A stretch of DNA of 41,692 nt. Source: Pseudonocardia sp. KRD291 (GTDB lineage: Bacteria > Actinomycetota > Actinomycetes > Mycobacteriales > Pseudonocardiaceae). The position numbers and the translations under genes were made by a program. Shown piece by piece: positions 38,645 to 41,692 of the stretch. The DNA lies in contig NZ_JADQDD010000017.1 in NCBI RefSeq assembly GCF_019263595.1, positions 1-41,692 on the forward strand. Direction: 5' to 3'. The notes below the pieces were generated by a model. That model had not been told where the DNA came from. It saw only the letters and a program-made list of their open reading frames with translations, and searched no databases. Position 1 is the first letter of the stretch, and each line of letters opens with the position of its first letter.

Positions 38645-40990
38645 ATGCCCGCTCACCGTGCACCCGCCACCGCGCTGCGCCCCCGTCCGCCCGAGGGCGA
38701 GGGTGGCGTCAGCCGCCGCCGCTTCCTCGGCTACCTGATCGCCGCGCCCACGCTCGTGGTGGCCGCGGAGATGGGCCGCCAGACCGTCTTCGGCGCCCCG
38801 GAGGCGTCCGCGGCGCCGATCCCGTCGGTCCAGACGACCGAGCTCTACGACCTGAGCGACGCGATCCGGGACGCGGCCCGCCCGACCGCGAACCTGATCA
38901 AGATCGAGGTGAACCGCGACGGCACCGTGTCGTTCGCGATGCCGCGCTCGGACAACGGGCAGGGGATCATCACCTCGACCCAGATGATCATCGCCGAGGA
39001 GATGGACCTGGAGCTCGACCAGGTCGTCGTGACGCTGGCCGACGCCCGCCCGGAGCTGGTGTTCAACCAGCTCACCGGCGGCTCGAGCGCGATGTTCACG
39101 CTGTACACCCCGGTCCGGGTGGCGGCCGCGCTGGCCAGGGGCCGCCTGCTCGACGCGGCGGCCGCCGCGTTCGACCAGGACGCGGGGACGCTGAGCTCGC
39201 GGGCCGGTGTGATCACCAGCCTGACCGGCGGGACGCTGGGCATCGGCGAGCTCGCGGAGAAGGCCGCCGTGCAGACGACCGAGCAGGTCGAGGTCGTGCT
39301 CAAGCCGCGCGAGGAGTTCCGGATCCTCGGGAAGCCGCAGACCAAGACCGACGCCCGGGCGATCGTCACCGGTAAGAAGCAGTTCGCCACCGACCTGCAG
39401 ATCCCGGACGCGCTTCCGTCCGTGGTCTGCCGCGCCCCCGACCTCAACGGCGCCCCGATCGCCATCGACAACGTCGACGAGATCCGCTCGATGCCCGGCG
39501 TCACCGACGTCGAGATCATCGCGACCGGCGTCGCGGTGCGGGCGGTGACCTTCGGGCACTGCATCGACGCCGTCCGCGCGATGACGGTGCAGTGGGAGCC
39601 GGGCACGGTCGCCGGTCAGGACGACGAGTCGGTGCTGGCCGATCTCCGGAAGGCCGAGCTCCCGCTGGCGGTGCCGCCGGCCGGGGGCAGCACGGTCGAG
39701 GGCGACTTCACGTTCTACTTCAAGTCCAACAGCTCGCTGGAGACCAACTGCGCGATCGCCGACGTCCGGTCGGACTCGGCCGAGATGTGGTTCCCGACCA
39801 AGACCCCGATCACCGCCCAGGACCAGATCGCGGACCTGCTCGGCCTGCCGACCAACGCGGTCACCGTGCACGTGACCGAGGGCGGCGGCTCGTTCGGGCG
39901 CAAGCTGTTCCTGGACGCCGCGCTGGAGGCGGCCGAGTTCTCGCAGAAGATCGGCAAGCCGGTCAAGCTGATGTGGACCCGCGCCGACGACTCCCGCCAG
40001 GGCCGCGTGCACCCGATGGCCACGTCCCGGGTCCGCGCCTCGGTCACCGCCGACTCGGTGCTCAGCTTCGAGCTGCGCCACACCAGCGTCTCGATGGACG
40101 TCAGCCACGGGTTCGGCGACGCGCTGACCGTGGCGGCGTCCCGGCTGCCGTCGGGCAACCTCGCCGTGGCCGAGGTGATCTGGGAGCTGAGCCAGACGGT
40201 CCCGTACAACTTCGGTGTCTCGACCCGGCTGCTCAACGAGGTCGACATGCGCTTCAACACCGCCCCCATGCGCAACGTCTACTCGCCGGACTCCACGGTC
40301 GCCCGGGAGCTGATGGTCGACCAGATCGCGGCGAAGATGGGCCGCGACCCCTACGAGTTCCGCCGGGAGTTCCTCAAGCACGACCGCCAGCGCGCGGTGC
40401 TGGACAAGGTCGCCGAGGAGGGGAACTGGGGCCGGACGATGGAGGAGGGCACGGCCCAGGGCATCTCCTTCCAGACCGAGTACAAGTCGGTGATCGCGAC
40501 GCTGGTGGAGATCGACTGCCGTCCGGAGACGGTGAACCGGTCGGTCCGGGAGGGCCTGACCGGGCCGCGCGTGACCAAGGTGACCACGGCCGTCGACGTC
40601 GGAGTCGTGATCAACCCGCGCGGGATCGAGGCCCAGATCCTGGGCGCGATCAACGACGCGCTGGCGATGACGCTGACCGGCAGCATGAGCCTGGTCGACG
40701 GGCACTTCGTCGAGGCCAGCTGGGACAACTACTTCTACACCCGGCAGTGGAACACCCCGCCGGAGGTGAACTTCCACCTCGTGGAGTCCGACGCCCCGGA
40801 GCCCGGCGGCGTCGGCGAGCTCGGTGTCGGCGGGTCGACCGGCGCGATCGCGTGCGCCTACGCGCGGGCGACCGGGAAGGTCCCGGAGTACTTCCCGATC
40901 ATGCACAAGGAGCCGCGGCCGTTCGAGCCGTACCCGACGGTGCCGCCGATCCCGCCGTCGCCCACCAACGGCCTCGACACCACGTTCTGA
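38645..40990 (+). CDS. Molybdenum hydroxylase large subunit, IorB-type, Tat-exported
   Basis: 781 aa, molybdopterin-binding subunit of the xanthine oxidase family, closest in layout to isoquinoline 1-oxidoreductase beta/aldehyde dehydrogenase. A twin-arginine signal SRRRFLGYLIAAPTLVVA (23-40) with an ASA cleavage site near 57 sends it across the membrane. Moco motifs are RSDNGQGI..., GGSFGRK, APMRNVYSP and the catalytic Glu in GVGELGVGG. It hydroxylates an N-heterocycle or aldehyde using water. The 2Fe-2S subunit is encoded 10 bp downstream; there is no FAD subunit, as in IorAB, so electrons pass to a membrane cytochrome or quinone. The order large-then-small is the reverse of the original iorAB. 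The substrate is unknown. Confidence 0.86.
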   Translation: MPAHRAPATALRPRPPEGEGGVSRRRFLGYLIAAPTLVVAAEMGRQTVFGAPEASAAPIPSVQTTELYDLSDAIRDAARPTANLIKIEVNRDGTVSFAMPRSDNGQGIITSTQMIIAEEMDLELDQVVVTLADARPELVFNQLTGGSSAMFTLYTPVRVAAALARGRLLDAAAAAFDQDAGTLSSRAGVITSLTGGTLGIGELAEKAAVQTTEQVEVVLKPREEFRILGKPQTKTDARAIVTGKKQFATDLQIPDALPSVVCRAPDLNGAPIAIDNVDEIRSMPGVTDVEIIATGVAVRAVTFGHCIDAVRAMTVQWEPGTVAGQDDESVLADLRKAELPLAVPPAGGSTVEGDFTFYFKSNSSLETNCAIADVRSDSAEMWFPTKTPITAQDQIADLLGLPTNAVTVHVTEGGGSFGRKLFLDAALEAAEFSQKIGKPVKLMWTRADDSRQGRVHPMATSRVRASVTADSVLSFELRHTSVSMDVSHGFGDALTVAASRLPSGNLAVAEVIWELSQTVPYNFGVSTRLLNEVDMRFNTAPMRNVYSPDSTVARELMVDQIAAKMGRDPYEFRREFLKHDRQRAVLDKVAEEGNWGRTMEEGTAQGISFQTEYKSVIATLVEIDCRPETVNRSVREGLTGPRVTKVTTAVDVGVVINPRGIEAQILGAINDALAMTLTGSMSLVDGHFVEASWDNYFYTRQWNTPPEVNFHLVESDAPEPGGVGELGVGGSTGAIACAYARATGKVPEYFPIMHKEPRPFEPYPTVPPIPPSPTNGLDTTF

Positions 40991-41000
40991 GGAGCCCGAC

Positions 41001-41471
41001 ATGCCTACACAGACCTTCAAGCTCAACGGTGAGCAGGTCACCGTCGACACCGAGGACGACGTGCGCCTGCTCTGGGTGATTCGCGACCTGCTCGGGTTCA
41101 CCGGGCCGAAGTACGGCTGCGGGATCAACGTGTGCAAGGCCTGCACCAGCCACATCAACGGCAAGGCCTTCAACCCGTGCTCGGTCCGCGTGGCTGACGT
41201 CGCCGACTCCGACGAGGTCACCACGATCGAGGGGCTGGCCGACGGGGAGGACCTGCACCCGATGCAGCAGGCCTGGATCGACTACGACGTCGCGCAGTGC
41301 GGCTACTGCCAGCCCGGCCAGATCATGGCCGCGGTGGCCAAGGTCCGGCAGTGCGTGACCGAGGGGCGCGAGGTCGACGACACCGCCATCGAGGAGCTGC
41401 GCAACATCTGCCGTTGCGGGACCTACCAGCGGATCCGCGAGGCGATCAAGGCCGGTGCCGAGAACATGTGA
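41001..41471 (+). CDS. 2Fe-2S subunit of molybdenum hydroxylase, IorA-type
   Basis: 156 aa. The N-terminal plant-type ferredoxin domain ligates one cluster through GPKYGCGINVCKACTSHINGKAFNPC (C40, C45, C48, C60). The C-terminal helical domain binds a second through QCGYCQPG and CRCGTY. It passes electrons from Moco in the partner large subunit. It has no signal peptide and probably crosses the membrane folded with the Tat-tagged large subunit. GGAG lies upstream of the ATG; the gene is 10 bp after its partner. A strong hairpin follows 13 bp later. Confidence 0.9.
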   Translation: MPTQTFKLNGEQVTVDTEDDVRLLWVIRDLLGFTGPKYGCGINVCKACTSHINGKAFNPCSVRVADVADSDEVTTIEGLADGEDLHPMQQAWIDYDVAQCGYCQPGQIMAAVAKVRQCVTEGREVDDTAIEELRNICRCGTYQRIREAIKAGAENM

Positions 41472-41484
41472 TGCCGGGCACTAT

Positions 41485-41523
41485 CGTCGCAGCACACCCG
41501 CCCCCGACGGGTGTGCTGCGACG
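41485..41523 (+). terminator. Terminator of the molybdenum-hydroxylase operon
   Basis: Perfect 16-bp arms (41485-41500, 41508-41523) with a 7-nt loop, 13 bp after the stop. Confidence 0.8.
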
Positions 41524-41534
41524 CGCACGCTCCC

Positions 41535-41550
41535 GAACCAAAGGCGGTTC
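41535..41550. promoter_or_regulatory. Inverted repeat immediately before the last gene
   Basis: GAACC-AAAGGC-GGTTC; the second arm ends 2 bp before the ATG at 41553. It could be an operator or a translation-blocking hairpin; the only room for a promoter otherwise is the terminator sequence itself. Confidence 0.35.
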
Positions 41551-41552
41551 CG

Positions 41553-41692
41553 ATGAGCAAGTCAGTGACGGACGCGGGTCTCGACCCGCTTCCCGCACTC
41601 CGTGCGGCGCTGCGGGCGGTGCAGACCGACTCCGGGTTGCCGATCGCGTTCGGGGCCTTCGTCGACAACGGGGCCACCGCCGTGCTCAGCGA
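41553..41692 (+). CDS. Partial gene, possibly a regulator (N-terminus only)
   Basis: 46 codons from ATG 41553 to the window edge: LDPLPALRAALRAVQTDSGLPIAFGAFVDNGATAVLS. The GLPIAFGAFVDNG stretch resembles the beginning of GAF-like N-domains seen on actinobacterial LuxR/HTH regulators, but the visible part is too short to be sure. It could also be unrelated. Confidence 0.4.
   Translation, partial: MSKSVTDAGLDPLPALRAALRAVQTDSGLPIAFGAFVDNGATAVLS

Noticed and set aside
34128-38663. Minus-strand open frame of 1,511 codons opposite the low-complexity, TIGR02569 and narK genes
   Set aside because: It is the antisense of three well-supported genes, has Pro/Ser/Arg-rich nonsense composition, and arises because high-GC third positions remove stop codons.
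38510-41224. Minus-strand frame of 904 codons opposite the molybdenum hydroxylase
   Set aside because: Shadow of the IorB/IorA-type genes, whose cofactor motifs and ribosome sites are clear; composition is His/Arg/Asp-rich without a fold.
1-41692. CRISPR array, tRNA, rRNA or transposon
   Set aside because: No regularly spaced repeats, cloverleaf sequences, rRNA signatures or transposase motifs were seen; the few repeats present are two- to eight-copy local ones.

Overview
The window is uniformly very GC-rich, codes on both strands with little spacing, and makes heavy use of GTG starts. Its gene content (MoeZ, DUF3107, TIGR02569, a CxxC-less Mrp, actinobacterial MaoC/HpcH enzymes) and many leaderless promoters (TANNNT placed 6-8 nt before an ATG/GTG) point to an actinobacterium. 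Pseudonocardiaceae, for example Pseudonocardia, is most likely, but that assignment is inferred from general resemblance and not from a marker gene. I see no rRNA, tRNA, CRISPR array, transposase or prophage.

Layout. (1) 15-9183: a GABA-type aminotransferase; Mrp ATPase divergent from a MarR regulator; an MgtE_N/CBS plus DUF1003 operon; a PhzF protein; a CoA-ester lyase plus acyl-CoA dehydrogenase pair; a small membrane stress-type protein. (2) 9254-15897: a methyltransferase, CorA, a MaoC dehydratase, a Nudix hydrolase, a 50-aa membrane peptide with a bacterial-PH protein, a PHP phosphoesterase, and an Fe-S RecB-family nuclease coupled to a membrane protein. (3) 15923-22308: a PQQ-type propeller protein behind a DEAD-box helicase, a ferritin-like protein, a lipoprotein, a WD40-like membrane protein and DUF3107. 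(4) 22421-26334: a self-contained block with TetR + DUF4873 on one strand and SDR + AurF-like di-iron oxygenase + alpha/beta hydrolase on the other, separated by two tandem GTTACC-N3-GGTAAC palindromes. (5) 26442-30586: a second TetR, then a copper P1B-ATPase with an exported partner and a CsoR-like operator. (6) 30839-36779: alpha/beta hydrolase, MoeZ, a 785-aa zinc-finger/transmembrane/coiled-coil/low-complexity protein, and TIGR02569. (7) 36948-end: a NarK-type nitrate transporter, a two-subunit Tat-exported molybdenum hydroxylase (IorB/IorA type) and the start of a further gene.

From memory, regions 1-2 resemble the M. tuberculosis Rv1229c-Rv1239c neighbourhood, and regions 3, 5 and 6 resemble Rv3205c-Rv3212. 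The window therefore looks like conserved actinobacterial core with accessory blocks (4, the copper genes, 7) inserted. The most original observations are the tandem TetR operator with its di-iron oxygenase regulon, the 785-aa envelope protein, the leaderless 12-codon leader ORF overlapping the nuclease start, the 50-aa membrane peptide paired with a PH-domain protein, and the CsoR-like site before the copper genes.
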